A stretch of DNA of 64,000 nucleotides from an uncultured Marinicella sp. (GCA_947502925.1 CANNBS010000004.1:124001-188000), one strand, 5' to 3'; positions 43,842 through 54,608 are shown, counted from the first letter of the stretch. Numbers and translations: made by a program. The notes: a model not told the origin generated them from the letters alone.

Positions 43842-44870
43842 ATGTTAGCCAATCCAATCCTCGATAAACTGACCCGGAAACTGTCTGATCAATATTCTGA
43901 AGCTGAATTAATGCTAAAAGCCGAGATGGCGCAACAGATTATTGATTTAAAAAATGAGAAAAATGCCCTGATACTTGGCCACAACTACATGGAACCGGCC
44001 TTGTTTCACACTGTGCCTGATTTTACCGGTGATTCGCTGGAGTTATCACGAAAAGCCGCTGAAACCGATAAAGACATCATTGTTTTTTGTGGTGTGGAGT
44101 TTATGGCTGAAACCGCTAAAATTTTAAGCCCGGACAAAACCGTGCTGGTGCCCTCGAGCAAAGCTGGTTGTTCACTGGCAGAGTCAATCACTGCGGCGGA
44201 TGTCAGAAAACTGAAAGAGCAGTTTCCGGGTGTGCCGGTAGTGACCTATATCAACACCTATGCCGATGTTAAGGCAGAAACTGATATTTGCTGTACTTCG
44301 GGCAATGCTAAACAAGTGGTGGAATCACTTAATTCGGATACCGTGATATTTTTACCGGATGAGTATCTGGCGGGAAACATTGCCCGCGAAACAGGTAAAC
44401 ACATTATTTTTCCAAGCAAAAACAAAGGCACAGACAATGACGTGGATGTACAACTGATTGGCTGGCACGGCCGATGCGAAGTACATGATCAGTTTACTGT
44501 GGAAGACATTGAACATGTACGCGCAAGTTACCCCGATGCCAAGGTGCTGGCTCACCCTGAGTGTAAACCGGAGGTGGTGGATGCTGCTGATTTTTCCGGC
44601 AGCACCACAGCCATAATTAATTATATTCGTGACAATCAATTGGAGCGTTATTTATTACTGACCGAATGTGCCATGGGCGATAACATCCATGCCGAAAATC
44701 CCAACCGGGAAATGATACGCATGTGTCACATGCGCTGTCCTTATATGAACCAGATTCAACTGAAAGATACCTACAACGCATTGTTATTTAACCAGTATGA
44801 AATCACGCTGGATGAGAACATCCGTCAACGGGCTTTTCAAGCAGTCAATCGAATGCTACAAATCGGCTGA
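43842..44870 (+). CDS. nadA: Quinolinate synthase
   Basis: Condenses iminoaspartate with dihydroxyacetone phosphate in NAD synthesis, using a [4Fe-4S] cluster. 342 residues. Likely cluster ligands are C110 (KAGCSLAESI), C212 (GRCEVH) and C295 or C299 (MCHMRCPYM). The substrate regions GHNYMEPALFHTVPDFTGDSLELS and AHPECKPEV are conserved. nadB follows after five bases, so the two quinolinate enzymes are made together. Confidence 0.96.
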   Translation: MLANPILDKLTRKLSDQYSEAELMLKAEMAQQIIDLKNEKNALILGHNYMEPALFHTVPDFTGDSLELSRKAAETDKDIIVFCGVEFMAETAKILSPDKTVLVPSSKAGCSLAESITAADVRKLKEQFPGVPVVTYINTYADVKAETDICCTSGNAKQVVESLNSDTVIFLPDEYLAGNIARETGKHIIFPSKNKGTDNDVDVQLIGWHGRCEVHDQFTVEDIEHVRASYPDAKVLAHPECKPEVVDAADFSGSTTAIINYIRDNQLERYLLLTECAMGDNIHAENPNREMIRMCHMRCPYMNQIQLKDTYNALLFNQYEITLDENIRQRAFQAVNRMLQIG

Positions 44871-44875
44871 ATCGG

Positions 44876-46444
44876 ATGTCAGAACTGCATCAGGACACGG
44901 TGCTTGTTATCGGCAGTGGTATAGCCGGTTTAAGTGCGGCGCTTGAACTGGCTCATTTGGGTTTATCTGTCACCGTGTTAACCCGGTCGGTTGAAGCCGA
45001 AGATTGTAATACACATTGGGCGCAAGGAGGTATTGTCTATCGCGGAGACGGTGATTCTGCTGAACGCCTGGCAAAGGATATCATGGCCGCCGGTGATGGG
45101 CTGAATAACCCTGAATATGTCAGGCACCTGGCTGAACAGGGTCCTGCGTATGTGCGCTATCTTTTAATGCAACAAACTCAGGTGGATTTTGATCGTGATA
45201 ACAAGCAACAATGGCAGACGTGCCAGGAAGGTGCGCACAGTTTACCGCGAATATTACACCGCAAAGATTCCACCGGACAAGCCATCCATGATGTGTTGTT
45301 GGCGGCACTTAAACGACACAAGTCCATTACTTTATTAACTCAGCACACCGCCGTCGACCTGATTACGCCCAATCACCACAGTCTGGATCGGCGCAGTGTT
45401 TATAAAGCCACTCAAGTGGTTGGTGCTTATGTTCTGGATCAGCAATCCGGCCGGGTTAAAAGAATGCTGGCGAAACACACGGTATTGGCCACCGGTGGTT
45501 ATGGTCAATTATTTTTATATTCAAGCAATACAGCCGGTGCCCGCGGTGATGGCCTGGCCATGGCCAATCGTGCCGGAGCCAGAATTATTCACAGCGAGTT
45601 TGTGCAATTTCATCCCACCACCTTCCATCAAAAAGGGGTCTCTAATTTTCTTATTTCAGAGGCCATACGCGGCGCCGGTGGCCGATTAATTAATACAGAG
45701 GGTGAATACTTTATGGAACGTTATTCACCCGAATGGAAAGATTTGGCGCCACGTGATCTGGTGTCCCGCAGTATTTTTAGAGAAATGCTGCGTTTAAACA
45801 GTGATTGTGTTTATTTAGACTTGTGTTCATTTTTAGATGCCGACAAGATAAAACAACAGTTTCCGTCTATACATCAGTTCTGTTTGCAGCATGGTGTTGA
45901 TGTAACCCAACAGCCGATTCCGGTGACACCGGCCGCGCATTATGCCTGTGGTGGTGTTTGGGTGGATCAACAGGGCAGGAGTGATGTGCAACAGCTGTAT
46001 GCAGTGGGAGAGGTGGCTTGTACCGGATTACACGGTGCCAATCGACTGGCCAGCACTTCATTATTAGAAGGGGTGGTGACCGGACTGGATGTGGCTCGCA
46101 TGATTGCCAAAAACAGTGATCAAGTTTCTTTATATGATGAACAACTTATACCGAGCTGGCAAATGAACAGTTTGGAATCCGCTGATGAGGTTTTAATTCA
46201 ACACGACATGCATCGCATTCAAACCATTATGTGGAATTATGTGGGTATCAGCCGGTCATCCGACCGTTTGCAACGTGCTTTACGAGAATTGCGGCGTTTG
46301 GAGGATGACATTGAGCAATTTTATCGTAAGTGCCGGGTTTCAGATGCCTTAATCGGACTGCGAAATGCGGTCCGTACCGCCATTGTTGTGACCTTAGCCG
46401 CGTGGTCAAATACCGACAGTGTCGGGTGCCATTTTAGGACCTAA
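44876..46444 (+). CDS. nadB: L-aspartate oxidase
   Basis: FAD enzyme oxidising L-aspartate to iminoaspartate for NadA. FAD loop GSGIAGLSAALEL (13-25), the THWAQGGI segment near 45-52, and the succinate-dehydrogenase-like region LHGANRLASTSLLEGV near 385-400. 522 residues, close to E. coli's 540. It ends three bases before the convergent metallopeptidase gene. Confidence 0.96.
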   Translation: MSELHQDTVLVIGSGIAGLSAALELAHLGLSVTVLTRSVEAEDCNTHWAQGGIVYRGDGDSAERLAKDIMAAGDGLNNPEYVRHLAEQGPAYVRYLLMQQTQVDFDRDNKQQWQTCQEGAHSLPRILHRKDSTGQAIHDVLLAALKRHKSITLLTQHTAVDLITPNHHSLDRRSVYKATQVVGAYVLDQQSGRVKRMLAKHTVLATGGYGQLFLYSSNTAGARGDGLAMANRAGARIIHSEFVQFHPTTFHQKGVSNFLISEAIRGAGGRLINTEGEYFMERYSPEWKDLAPRDLVSRSIFREMLRLNSDCVYLDLCSFLDADKIKQQFPSIHQFCLQHGVDVTQQPIPVTPAAHYACGGVWVDQQGRSDVQQLYAVGEVACTGLHGANRLASTSLLEGVVTGLDVARMIAKNSDQVSLYDEQLIPSWQMNSLESADEVLIQHDMHRIQTIMWNYVGISRSSDRLQRALRELRRLEDDIEQFYRKCRVSDALIGLRNAVRTAIVVTLAAWSNTDSVGCHFRT

Positions 46445-46447
46445 GGC

Positions 46448-49400
46448 TTATCGGGGTCTTCGTGGTTCATCCGAAATTCGAATAATGGCGGTATTATCCA
46501 GTTGCCAGGAGCCGGTTAGTGGACTTGGCCAGTTTATATCACTGTGCCAGCTGTTCTGATTAAAATCAAAATTCATTTCACCCACAAACTCCAAATCAAC
46601 GGATGCCTCGCCACTGCAGCCGGGGCACAAGGTCTGGCTGGTAAAGAAGCCTAAATTAAAGTGTAATGGGCTGCTGCCAATGGCCACATCACTGTTGAGC
46701 CACCTGGGTTCACCAGCGCCATCATAAAGATAAGGTGTGATCACTGTTTTTTCACCGATGGTGGCCACCCCGACACCCCAGCCTGGCGCGTCTTCCCGGG
46801 TCCACATGCCTGAGTAGTTTTGTTGTTCGGGTTCAAGACTAAATTGTTGCCACTGAATGTCCTCTGAACCGCTCAAGTTGTGTAATTGCCAGTCAATGGT
46901 GGCTTCTCTTTCATTGTTGAAATTCACCACCAGTTCACCCACCAATTCAAATTCCACTTCACTGTCTGAAATTTGCGTGGTTTTTAATAAATCGCCCTGA
47001 TAGTGAAAACCGTTTAATTCACCGGCTGAGAAATACCAAATCGGTAAACCTTGTTGGTCATAGGTAAACCACAGCACCTGTAAGCGGTGGTTAAAAACAC
47101 CCACGGTAAAACCACGTCCGGAACTGGCCGGGTTATACCAGTTACCGGAATTGGGACTCATAACACGATCAGGGTTCTGGTAAAAACGATCTTTTATAGC
47201 CGGTACAGTGATGATTTTATGGGGACCGTCCAAGCCTTGACCTGTGACCAGTTCACCCAGAAATTCACCATCCATATCAAACTGCAACAGGGCATTTTTC
47301 TCGGCGTCGGCAACGATCAGGCGATTGTCCAGGGTTTGGGTAATCCCGGTTAACGCCTCGTAACCCAGCTGGAAAGTGGTGGCAAAAGTGCCCTCTACAG
47401 TGCCATTGACGGCATCTGTTAGTACGAGTTGGCTGTTTCTGGTATAAATTAATTGTTCATCTTCGGTCACCACCAGCGCATACGCGCCCAGTAGCCAGAA
47501 GCTTGATGCCGGGCCAAACGTCTGTAACTGACCGTCATTGATATGACCCTTGTAGAGTCTGTTGTTGGCACCCAGGGCAAACAGTTGATTGTTGTGATGA
47601 TAAAAATCTATCAGGGTTTCTTCAGCTGTCGGGATAAAATGTACATCGGTGAAATCAGCCTGTCCTGCCAATGGCACCTTGAAATTGGCCATGTAGTCAT
47701 GTTGGTTTTGACTGTTAGTGGTGGTGCGTGTTTTAGCGACTCGCAATTGTTGCTCAGGCAGCCAGGCCAGGGCTGACGGGAAGCCTGAATTGAGTTCGGT
47801 TTTATCCTCAGCGTAAGGGTAAATCAGGGTACTGGCCGGTAGCTGCCGCTGACGGGTGTCCAATGCCTTCACGCGACTTTCGGTGGTGTATATAAGGCGT
47901 TGGCTGTGATAATCGTAGACCAGGTCAGATTGAAACGTTAATAAGCCATCAGTGGGCAACACTTCGATGCCTTTGGCGCGGCCGGTTTGCGCATCAAAAC
48001 GCAAAATACGGTTGTTGTTGACGCTGATAACCAGGATATCTTCCTTGTCAGGGTCAATATCGGGGTAGCCATCGTCATCACTGTCTAATTCGGTATTGTC
48101 ACCAATCCCATCACCATCGGTATCAGACGACTCCGTCGGGTCATGTGGGAAAGCGTCCTGATTATTGCCCACACCATCTGCATCACTGTCTATATGTTCA
48201 TCGGCATTGAATGGAAAGGCATCTAAAGAATCCCGGTGGCCGTCACCATCATCATCTGTGTCGGTATTATTACCCATTCCGTCACCATCGAAATCAGCCC
48301 ATTCTGCGGAATTATTGGGAAAGGCATCCTGGTTATCACCCACGCCATCACCGTCACTGTCTGATGTTTCAGCCGGATCAAAGGGGAATTCATCATTGCG
48401 ATCGGTAATACCATCACCATCAGAGTCTGAGTTTGAAGGCGTAAAAGTGTCTGGATAAGGTGCGTTCGATTGGTTTGGGAAGTACTGGCTGACCGGACCT
48501 TTCAACTGGGATATAACATTGGCATTATTTCGTTGTCCTGCGACGCCACAGGCATTGCCGCCGCATCGCACATTGGGGTTAGAGAAATAATTAAGTTCTA
48601 AAAAGCGGTTGGGGTTTCCGGTACCGAATGAGCCCATAATGGTGCCATATTGACCTAATTTGGCAAAGCCTGCCGAATCAGGCAGGTATCGGTAGCTCGG
48701 TGGTGTGTTGTGATGTCCGGCACCTAAATTATGACCGATTTCATGCACCATTAGTTGGTCGGTACAAATCGACCAACTGCCACTGCCATCCGCCATGATA
48801 TTAATGCCGTAAGAATCATCAAATTGCTGACCATTGCCATTCGGAAAAAAAGCGATGCCACAATTTCCCCGGGTTAAAATATCGTGGGTTCGCAAGAAAA
48901 TAACCAAATCAGCGCCGGTGTTTGCACGCCAGGCGGGAATATCTGATAAACCTTGATAACTTGCGGTCCGGGCCAGGGTTTTTTGCAATTGAGATAATAA
49001 AGTCTGGTTGGCATTATTGGCGTTATAGTCCGACTGTTTTAAACCCACCAATCGCAGACTTAAATCCAATTGAGTGTTGGCATAACTTTGGTTGGCCACA
49101 TGAATATACTGCTGAACCCGTGCTTTAAGCAGGTTACCGGGATATCGATGAGCAATGGCCTGATCATAAACCACCAGTAAATCGATGACCGTTCCGGCAG
49201 ATTTCTGCTGAGGCATGTTATTCAGCGTTTTAAGGTTAAGTGATTGATTAATGTTTGTATGCTTGTCCGTTCCGCAGCTGTTATAGAGAGCCCTTTGAGG
49301 CATTTTAACGGCCCACATTCCCCTTTTTTCTGTGGTGAGGGTGTACCAGGCGTTATCTATTCGTAACTGGCCAAATAATCCACCACCGCCAATGGTGGCA

Positions 49401-49639
49401 TTCAGCTCGCCGTTGTTAAATTTTTGCTGAAAACTCTGCGTGTTATGGTTTGATTTAGTGATATCGGCGGGTAATAAGATGGTGTGGTCTTTTAAAGTAA
49501 AGCTTAATTGACCGGATTTTAAGAGATTCAGGTTGATGGGTATCACATCATTGTGGTCAAAATCAGCATAAGCTTCGGGCATTTCTTTAGCCCGCGCTAA
49601 ACCGCTAAGCAGTACAAGTATGAGTGACAATAATCGCAT
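46448..49639 (-). CDS. Large secreted reprolysin-like zinc metallopeptidase with thrombospondin type 3 repeats
   Basis: 1063 residues from the ATG at 49639, with signal peptide MRLLSLILVLLSGLARA. A propeptide-like region (to about 150) is followed by the metzincin domain, with zinc motif HEIGHNLGAGHH (H299, E300, H303, H309) and a Met-turn GTIMG after it. Residues about 395-535 are calcium-binding thrombospondin type 3 repeats (DSDGDG-type). Then comes a repetitive beta-propeller-like region (about 540-810) and a C-terminal beta domain repeating WYNPASSGRGF-type motifs. Probably an exported protease for protein degradation; substrate unknown. It ends with a basic DEPRRPR tail, not a sorting tag. 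Confidence 0.85.
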   Translation of the reverse strand: MRLLSLILVLLSGLARAKEMPEAYADFDHNDVIPINLNLLKSGQLSFTLKDHTILLPADITKSNHNTQSFQQKFNNGELNATIGGGGLFGQLRIDNAWYTLTTEKRGMWAVKMPQRALYNSCGTDKHTNINQSLNLKTLNNMPQQKSAGTVIDLLVVYDQAIAHRYPGNLLKARVQQYIHVANQSYANTQLDLSLRLVGLKQSDYNANNANQTLLSQLQKTLARTASYQGLSDIPAWRANTGADLVIFLRTHDILTRGNCGIAFFPNGNGQQFDDSYGINIMADGSGSWSICTDQLMVHEIGHNLGAGHHNTPPSYRYLPDSAGFAKLGQYGTIMGSFGTGNPNRFLELNYFSNPNVRCGGNACGVAGQRNNANVISQLKGPVSQYFPNQSNAPYPDTFTPSNSDSDGDGITDRNDEFPFDPAETSDSDGDGVGDNQDAFPNNSAEWADFDGDGMGNNTDTDDDGDGHRDSLDAFPFNADEHIDSDADGVGNNQDAFPHDPTESSDTDGDGIGDNTELDSDDDGYPDIDPDKEDILVISVNNNRILRFDAQTGRAKGIEVLPTDGLLTFQSDLVYDYHSQRLIYTTESRVKALDTRQRQLPASTLIYPYAEDKTELNSGFPSALAWLPEQQLRVAKTRTTTNSQNQHDYMANFKVPLAGQADFTDVHFIPTAEETLIDFYHHNNQLFALGANNRLYKGHINDGQLQTFGPASSFWLLGAYALVVTEDEQLIYTRNSQLVLTDAVNGTVEGTFATTFQLGYEALTGITQTLDNRLIVADAEKNALLQFDMDGEFLGELVTGQGLDGPHKIITVPAIKDRFYQNPDRVMSPNSGNWYNPASSGRGFTVGVFNHRLQVLWFTYDQQGLPIWYFSAGELNGFHYQGDLLKTTQISDSEVEFELVGELVVNFNNEREATIDWQLHNLSGSEDIQWQQFSLEPEQQNYSGMWTREDAPGWGVGVATIGEKTVITPYLYDGAGEPRWLNSDVAIGSSPLHFNLGFFTSQTLCPGCSGEASVDLEFVGEMNFDFNQNSWHSDINWPSPLTGSWQLDNTAIIRISDEPRRPR

Positions 49640-49729
49640 AACAATCAACCAGGTGTTTTACTTTATTGTACTGCGGTGATAGAAAAAAACAAAGTCATGC
49701 CACAGCGAAAACATGCTGTGGCATTAAGG

Positions 49730-51400
49730 TTATTTTTTTAAAGGTCGGTATTTAACCCGTTCAGGCTGGAGGGTTTTACCATGTCGGTTTTTATAATCCT
49801 GTTCGTATTCTGTGTAATTACCCTCAAAAAACTCGACCTGAGAATTGTTTTCAAAGGCCAGAATATGGGTTGCTACACGGTCCAGAAACCAGCGGTCGTG
49901 AGAAATGATCAGCGCTGATCCGGCGAAGTTTAAAATCGCTTCCTCGAGTGCCCGTAAAGTTTCCACATCCAGATCGTTAGTGGGTTCATCGAGCATCAGC
50001 ACATTACCGCCAATTTTTAAAACTTTGGCCAGTTGCAGTCGGTTGCGTTCACCACCGGATAAATGTTTAACCAGTTTTTGCTGATCAGCACCTTTAAAAT
50101 TAAAGCGTGATAGCCAGGCACGGGCCGGCACTGAATAGTTGCCGACTTTAATCACTTCTTCACCATCCGCCACTTCTTGCCACAGTTGTTTATCAGAGCC
50201 TAAATCCTCTCGACTCTGAGACACATAGGCCAGTTCCACAGTCGGGCCAACAGTGATGCTACCTTCATCGGGTTGTTCAGTGCCGTTAATCATATTAAAA
50301 AGTGTCGTTTTACCGGCACCATTGGGGCCAATGATGCCGACGATGGCGCCCTGGGGTACTTTAAAAGACAAATCATCAATCAGGTACTTATCGCCAAAGG
50401 CTTTACTCACATGATCAAACTCAATGACCAAATCACCCAGCCGCGGTCCCGGTGGAATGTAAATCTGATTGGTTTCATTACGTTTCTGAAAGTCTTTGGA
50501 TTGTAATTCTTCAAACTGTCTTAACCGTGCCTTGGATTTAGCGCGGCGGCCTTTGGGATTGCTGCGCACCCATTCGAGCTCATGTTTAATGGTTTTCATG
50601 TGCGACTGTTCTTGTTTGGCTTCCTGTTCCAGGCGTTTTTCTTTTTGTTCCAGCCAGGATGTGTAATTACCTTTCCAGGGGATACCATGACCACGATCAA
50701 GTTCTAAAATCCACTCCGCGGCGTTATCTAAAAAGTAACGGTCATGAGTGACCGCCACAATGGTGCCTTTAAAATCATGTAAATAGCGCTCCAGCCAGGC
50801 CACAGTTTCTGCATCAAGATGGTTGGTAGGCTCATCCAGCAACAGCATATCCGGAGAGGACAATAATAATTTACACAAAGCCACGCGGCGTTTTTCACCA
50901 CCTGAGAGATTCTTAACAGTGGCATCCCAGGGCGGTAGTCGCAGGGCATCGGCGGCCATATTCATGGTGCGATCAAGATCCCAGCCGTCGGCATTATCAA
51001 TTTTTTCTTGTAACTCCGCTTGGCGAGCCAGTAAATCATTCATCTCATCGTCACTCATGGGCTCAGCAAATTTGGCGCTGATGTCATCGAATTCGGTGAG
51101 TAGGGATTTAACTTCACCCATGCCGGCTTCCACGTTTTCCCGAACAGTCTTGTCTTCTTCCAGCTGCGGCTCCTGGGGTAAATAGCCAATGTCGATGCCC
51201 GGTTGGGCGCGGGCTTCACCGCTGTATTCCTGATCGACACCCGCCATAATGCGTAAAACAGTGGATTTTCCGGCACCATTTAAGCCCAGTACACCGATTT
51301 TTGCGCCCGGGAAAAAGGACAAAGAAATGTCTTTAATAATTTCACGATTGGGCGGCACGGTCTTACTGACACCCATCATAGTATAAATGTATTCTGACAT
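49730..51400 (-). CDS. ettA: Energy-dependent translational throttle protein EttA (ABC-F)
   Basis: Cytoplasmic ABC-F ATPase that binds the ribosomal E site and slows the first peptide bond at low ATP. Two ABC domains: Walker A GLNGAGKST (about 39-47) and GPNGAGKTT (about 357-365), each with LSGGE signatures. The arm/linker region QEQSHMKTIKHELEWVRSNPKGRRAKSKARL is the EttA hallmark. 556 residues as in E. coli (555). Monocistronic or with the DUF502 gene 123 bases upstream. Confidence 0.96.
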   Translation of the reverse strand: MSEYIYTMMGVSKTVPPNREIIKDISLSFFPGAKIGVLGLNGAGKSTVLRIMAGVDQEYSGEARAQPGIDIGYLPQEPQLEEDKTVRENVEAGMGEVKSLLTEFDDISAKFAEPMSDDEMNDLLARQAELQEKIDNADGWDLDRTMNMAADALRLPPWDATVKNLSGGEKRRVALCKLLLSSPDMLLLDEPTNHLDAETVAWLERYLHDFKGTIVAVTHDRYFLDNAAEWILELDRGHGIPWKGNYTSWLEQKEKRLEQEAKQEQSHMKTIKHELEWVRSNPKGRRAKSKARLRQFEELQSKDFQKRNETNQIYIPPGPRLGDLVIEFDHVSKAFGDKYLIDDLSFKVPQGAIVGIIGPNGAGKTTLFNMINGTEQPDEGSITVGPTVELAYVSQSREDLGSDKQLWQEVADGEEVIKVGNYSVPARAWLSRFNFKGADQQKLVKHLSGGERNRLQLAKVLKIGGNVLMLDEPTNDLDVETLRALEEAILNFAGSALIISHDRWFLDRVATHILAFENNSQVEFFEGNYTEYEQDYKNRHGKTLQPERVKYRPLKK

Positions 51401-51523
51401 AAGTAGATGTATAGTGATAAAGCAGGCAATAATACTTGAAAATCACTACCAATGTCTATGTTACTTAGTCTGATTGATTTAATCTGAGGGACTTTTGCTG
51501 AGGTCAATCATTTAATGTATCTA

Positions 51524-52141
51524 CTATAATAGAGATTCATCTTCATTTTTTTCTTGCGAAACACCGGCGGTCAGGGCATAACGCATGGCCTTTTCAAAGG
51601 TCCAGTCCATGGGTTTAACTTTGCTTTTGGGCAATAAAACGGTGTAGCCACCGACCATGTAACTCATGGGTAAATAAACCGTGACCAGTTCATCGGGATG
51701 CTCACAATTGTCCTTAATCACTTTCGGGATGTTGTCGGTGGTGATAATGCCAACAGCCAGTCCCAAACCTTGTTCGCTCATATCAACCAAAGCCACTTGT
51801 TGTGACTTATGGTGTGAGTTATCAAACATATTGGCCAAATCTTTAACCGCACCATAGAGGGTTTTAACCAGTGGAAATTTGAGTAAAGCGGTTTCCATGC
51901 GCTGGTAAAGCCAGCTGAACAGACTGAACTGAAACAGCAAACCGACGATCAGTAAAACCACCAGCATAATAATTAGCCCACTGGCCGGGAATATAAATTG
52001 TTCAAGGTTTAAAGCAGTCAGTGCAGAGATACCCATGCCGTTAAGCCAGACAAAAGAAGCCCATAAAATCCAGACAGTGATTAATATCGGTAGCACCACC
52101 ATAGCGCCTTTAAGTAATGGGTTAAGAAAAAAACGTTTCAT
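51524..52141 (-). CDS. DUF502 family membrane protein
   Basis: 205 residues, DUF502. Two transmembrane segments (about 13-35 and 52-78), a short cytoplasmic loop, then a soluble region with KFPLVKTLYGAVKDLANMF and PMSYMVGGYTVLLPKSKV that is typical of the family. Function unknown across bacteria. It ends in an acidic QEKNEDESLL tail. Divergent from tex across 118 bases. Confidence 0.88.
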   Translation of the reverse strand: MKRFFLNPLLKGAMVVLPILITVWILWASFVWLNGMGISALTALNLEQFIFPASGLIIMLVVLLIVGLLFQFSLFSWLYQRMETALLKFPLVKTLYGAVKDLANMFDNSHHKSQQVALVDMSEQGLGLAVGIITTDNIPKVIKDNCEHPDELVTVYLPMSYMVGGYTVLLPKSKVKPMDWTFEKAMRYALTAGVSQEKNEDESLL

Positions 52142-52259
52142 GATTTAAATGGCTCCATTAAGGTGATAGTTCGTACAGTATCGCAGCAAAAGATGAACAT
52201 TTTAGCATGAAACTTTATGCTGTTAATGTTCGTGCTAAAATGCGCTTTTTTTTAAATTG

Positions 52260-54608
52260 ATGACTGTTATGAGCCACCATGGACTGACCAGAGCGCAGGT
52301 TGAACAACTGGCGGAAATCATTGCCGCTAAGCGAACACAGGTTGAACAAACCATTGCATTATTGGATGAAGGTAATACCGTACCGTTTATTGCCCGATAC
52401 AGAAAAGAAATGACCGGTGGTTTGGATGATAGCCAATTGCGGTTATTGGATGAGCGTCTGAGCTATGTGCGAGAATTGAATGAACGGCGGGAAGCCATTT
52501 TAAAGGCCATTGATGAACAGGGAAAATTATCCCCGGTTTTAAAACAACAATTAATTGATGCGGACAGTAAAACCCGCTTGGAAGATTTGTATCTGCCCTA
52601 TAAGAAAAAACGTCAGACCAAAGCACAAAAGGCGCGCGAGGCTGGATTAGAACCCATGCTGGAACAACTGATTAAAGCGCCTAAGGCATCGCCCGAATCA
52701 CTGGCTGAAGGATTTATTAAAAAGAATCAAGGGGTGGAATCAGCGCAAGATGCCTTAGACGGTGCCAGACAAATTGCCATGGAAGACTTGACTGAAGAGG
52801 CTGATTTAGTGCAATTGCTGCGTGACTGGATGCAACAAACTGCAGTGATTATTTCAAAAGCCCAAAAAGACGCGGAACAAGACCCCAAAGCCGCCACCTT
52901 TAAAGATTATTTTAATTTCCAGGAAGCCATCGATAAAATCCCCTCCCACCGGATGCTGGCTTTATTGCGTGGGCAAAAGGCCGGGTTTTTACACCTTAGT
53001 ATTGATCACCCGAGCGTCCTTGATGACAGCACTAAAACGCATCCGGCCCTGGGAAGAATCATTGACTATACCGGATGGCCTGCAATAGATTCTGAGTGGT
53101 TGATGCGCACGGTGGAAATGGCCTGGAAAGTAAAACTGCATCTGAAATTATCGTTACAACTAACCACAGAATTGCGCAACCGGGCTGATGAAGCAGCGAT
53201 TGAGGTGTTTGCCCGAAACCTGAAAGATTTATTGTTGGCGGCACCGGCCGGAAATCATGTCACCATGGGTCTTGATCCGGCCTATCGGACCGGCGTGAAA
53301 GTGGTGGTGATTGATCATAATGGTCTGCTGATTGATAAAGCCGTTATCTATCCACATAAACCGCAACAGCAGTGGGATCAAGCATTGGCAGTTTTAAAAG
53401 GTTTGTGTCAAAAACATGCTGTCTCTTTAATCGCCATCGGCAATGGTACTGCTTCAAGGGAAACTGACCAGTTAGCCGCTGAATTACTGGCGAATAAAGA
53501 TATCAAAGCGCAGAAACTGATGATTTCTGAAGCCGGCGCTTCGGTGTATTCGGCCTCAGAATCCGCTGCACGTGAATTTCCTGATTTAGATGTATCTTAT
53601 CGCGGTGCCGTGTCCATAGCGCGACGCTTACAGGACCCATTGGCTGAATTGGTGAAAATTGACCCCAAAGCCATTGGTGTTGGTCAGTATCAGCATGATG
53701 TGAACCAAAGCCGCCTATCCAAAGCCTTGCAGGCAACCGTTGAAGATTGTGTCAATGCCGTGGGTGTGGATTTAAACACCGCATCGCCGGATATTTTAAA
53801 ATATGTCGCTGGTGTCAGTGATAATGTGGCGCAGAGTATTATTGATGTTCGTACCGAGCAAGGTGGATTTAAAAATCGCAAAGAACTGCTTAAGGTGCCG
53901 CGTCTGGGTGATAAAATGTTTGAACAGTGCGCCGGTTTTTTGCGCATCCGCGGTGGCAATCAGCCATTGGATCAATCCGCCGTCCACCCTGAAGCCTATC
54001 CTTTGGTTGAGCAAATGCTGAAAGACATTGAGCAACCCATTGAACAGGTGATGGGACAGATTGGCATATTAAAAAACATTAACGCCGGTGATTATGCCAA
54101 TGATCAGTTCGGACTCGCCACGGTCAGGGACGTTTTAGCCGAGTTACAGAAACCCGGACGTGACCCGCGTGGCGAGTTTAAAACAGCCCGATTTGATGAC
54201 AATGTTCATAACCTCGATGATTTACAACCGGACATGCGCTTAGAAGGCGTGGTCACCAATGTCACCGCTTTTGGGGCCTTTGTCGATATCGGCGTACATC
54301 AAGACGGCCTGGTGCATATTTCGCAACTGGCTGACCGCTTTGTAAAAGACCCCAGCGATGTGGTCAAAGCCGGTGATGTTATTAAAGTCAGGGTGCTTGA
54401 AGTTGATATAAAACGCAAGCGCATTGCCTTAAGCGCTAAATCTGAACAAAGTCAAAGCAAGGTCAGTGGCAAAAAAGGCGAATCAAAAAAATCAACTCAT
54501 AATAAGCCATCGCTGCATAAAAAACATCGACCTAAACGACCCCATAATAAACCTGACAATGCCTTTAGCGGCGCCATGGCTGATGCCTTTAAAAAAGCCC
54601 GTAAATAA
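52260..54608 (+). CDS. tex: Transcription accessory protein Tex
   Basis: RNA-binding protein of the Tex/Spt6 family, 782 residues. N-terminal LLDEGNTVPFIARYRKEMTGGLDD is nearly identical to E. coli Tex. It has a YqgF-like RNase-fold core (MGLDPAYRTGVKVVVID), HhH motifs (VGVDLNTASPDILKYVAGV, NRKELLKVPRLG) and a C-terminal S1 domain (GVVTNVTAFGAFVDIGVHQDGLVHIS), followed by a Lys-rich tail. The ATG at 52260 or 52269 are both possible; no Shine-Dalgarno separates them. Confidence 0.96.
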   Translation: MTVMSHHGLTRAQVEQLAEIIAAKRTQVEQTIALLDEGNTVPFIARYRKEMTGGLDDSQLRLLDERLSYVRELNERREAILKAIDEQGKLSPVLKQQLIDADSKTRLEDLYLPYKKKRQTKAQKAREAGLEPMLEQLIKAPKASPESLAEGFIKKNQGVESAQDALDGARQIAMEDLTEEADLVQLLRDWMQQTAVIISKAQKDAEQDPKAATFKDYFNFQEAIDKIPSHRMLALLRGQKAGFLHLSIDHPSVLDDSTKTHPALGRIIDYTGWPAIDSEWLMRTVEMAWKVKLHLKLSLQLTTELRNRADEAAIEVFARNLKDLLLAAPAGNHVTMGLDPAYRTGVKVVVIDHNGLLIDKAVIYPHKPQQQWDQALAVLKGLCQKHAVSLIAIGNGTASRETDQLAAELLANKDIKAQKLMISEAGASVYSASESAAREFPDLDVSYRGAVSIARRLQDPLAELVKIDPKAIGVGQYQHDVNQSRLSKALQATVEDCVNAVGVDLNTASPDILKYVAGVSDNVAQSIIDVRTEQGGFKNRKELLKVPRLGDKMFEQCAGFLRIRGGNQPLDQSAVHPEAYPLVEQMLKDIEQPIEQVMGQIGILKNINAGDYANDQFGLATVRDVLAELQKPGRDPRGEFKTARFDDNVHNLDDLQPDMRLEGVVTNVTAFGAFVDIGVHQDGLVHISQLADRFVKDPSDVVKAGDVIKVRVLEVDIKRKRIALSAKSEQSQSKVSGKKGESKKSTHNKPSLHKKHRPKRPHNKPDNAFSGAMADAFKKARK

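Noticed and set aside
48060-48440. Near-repeated DNA in the metallopeptidase gene, considered as a tandem or CRISPR-like array
   Set aside because: The repetition follows the Asp/Gly codons of thrombospondin type 3 repeats; unit lengths are uneven and no spacers exist.
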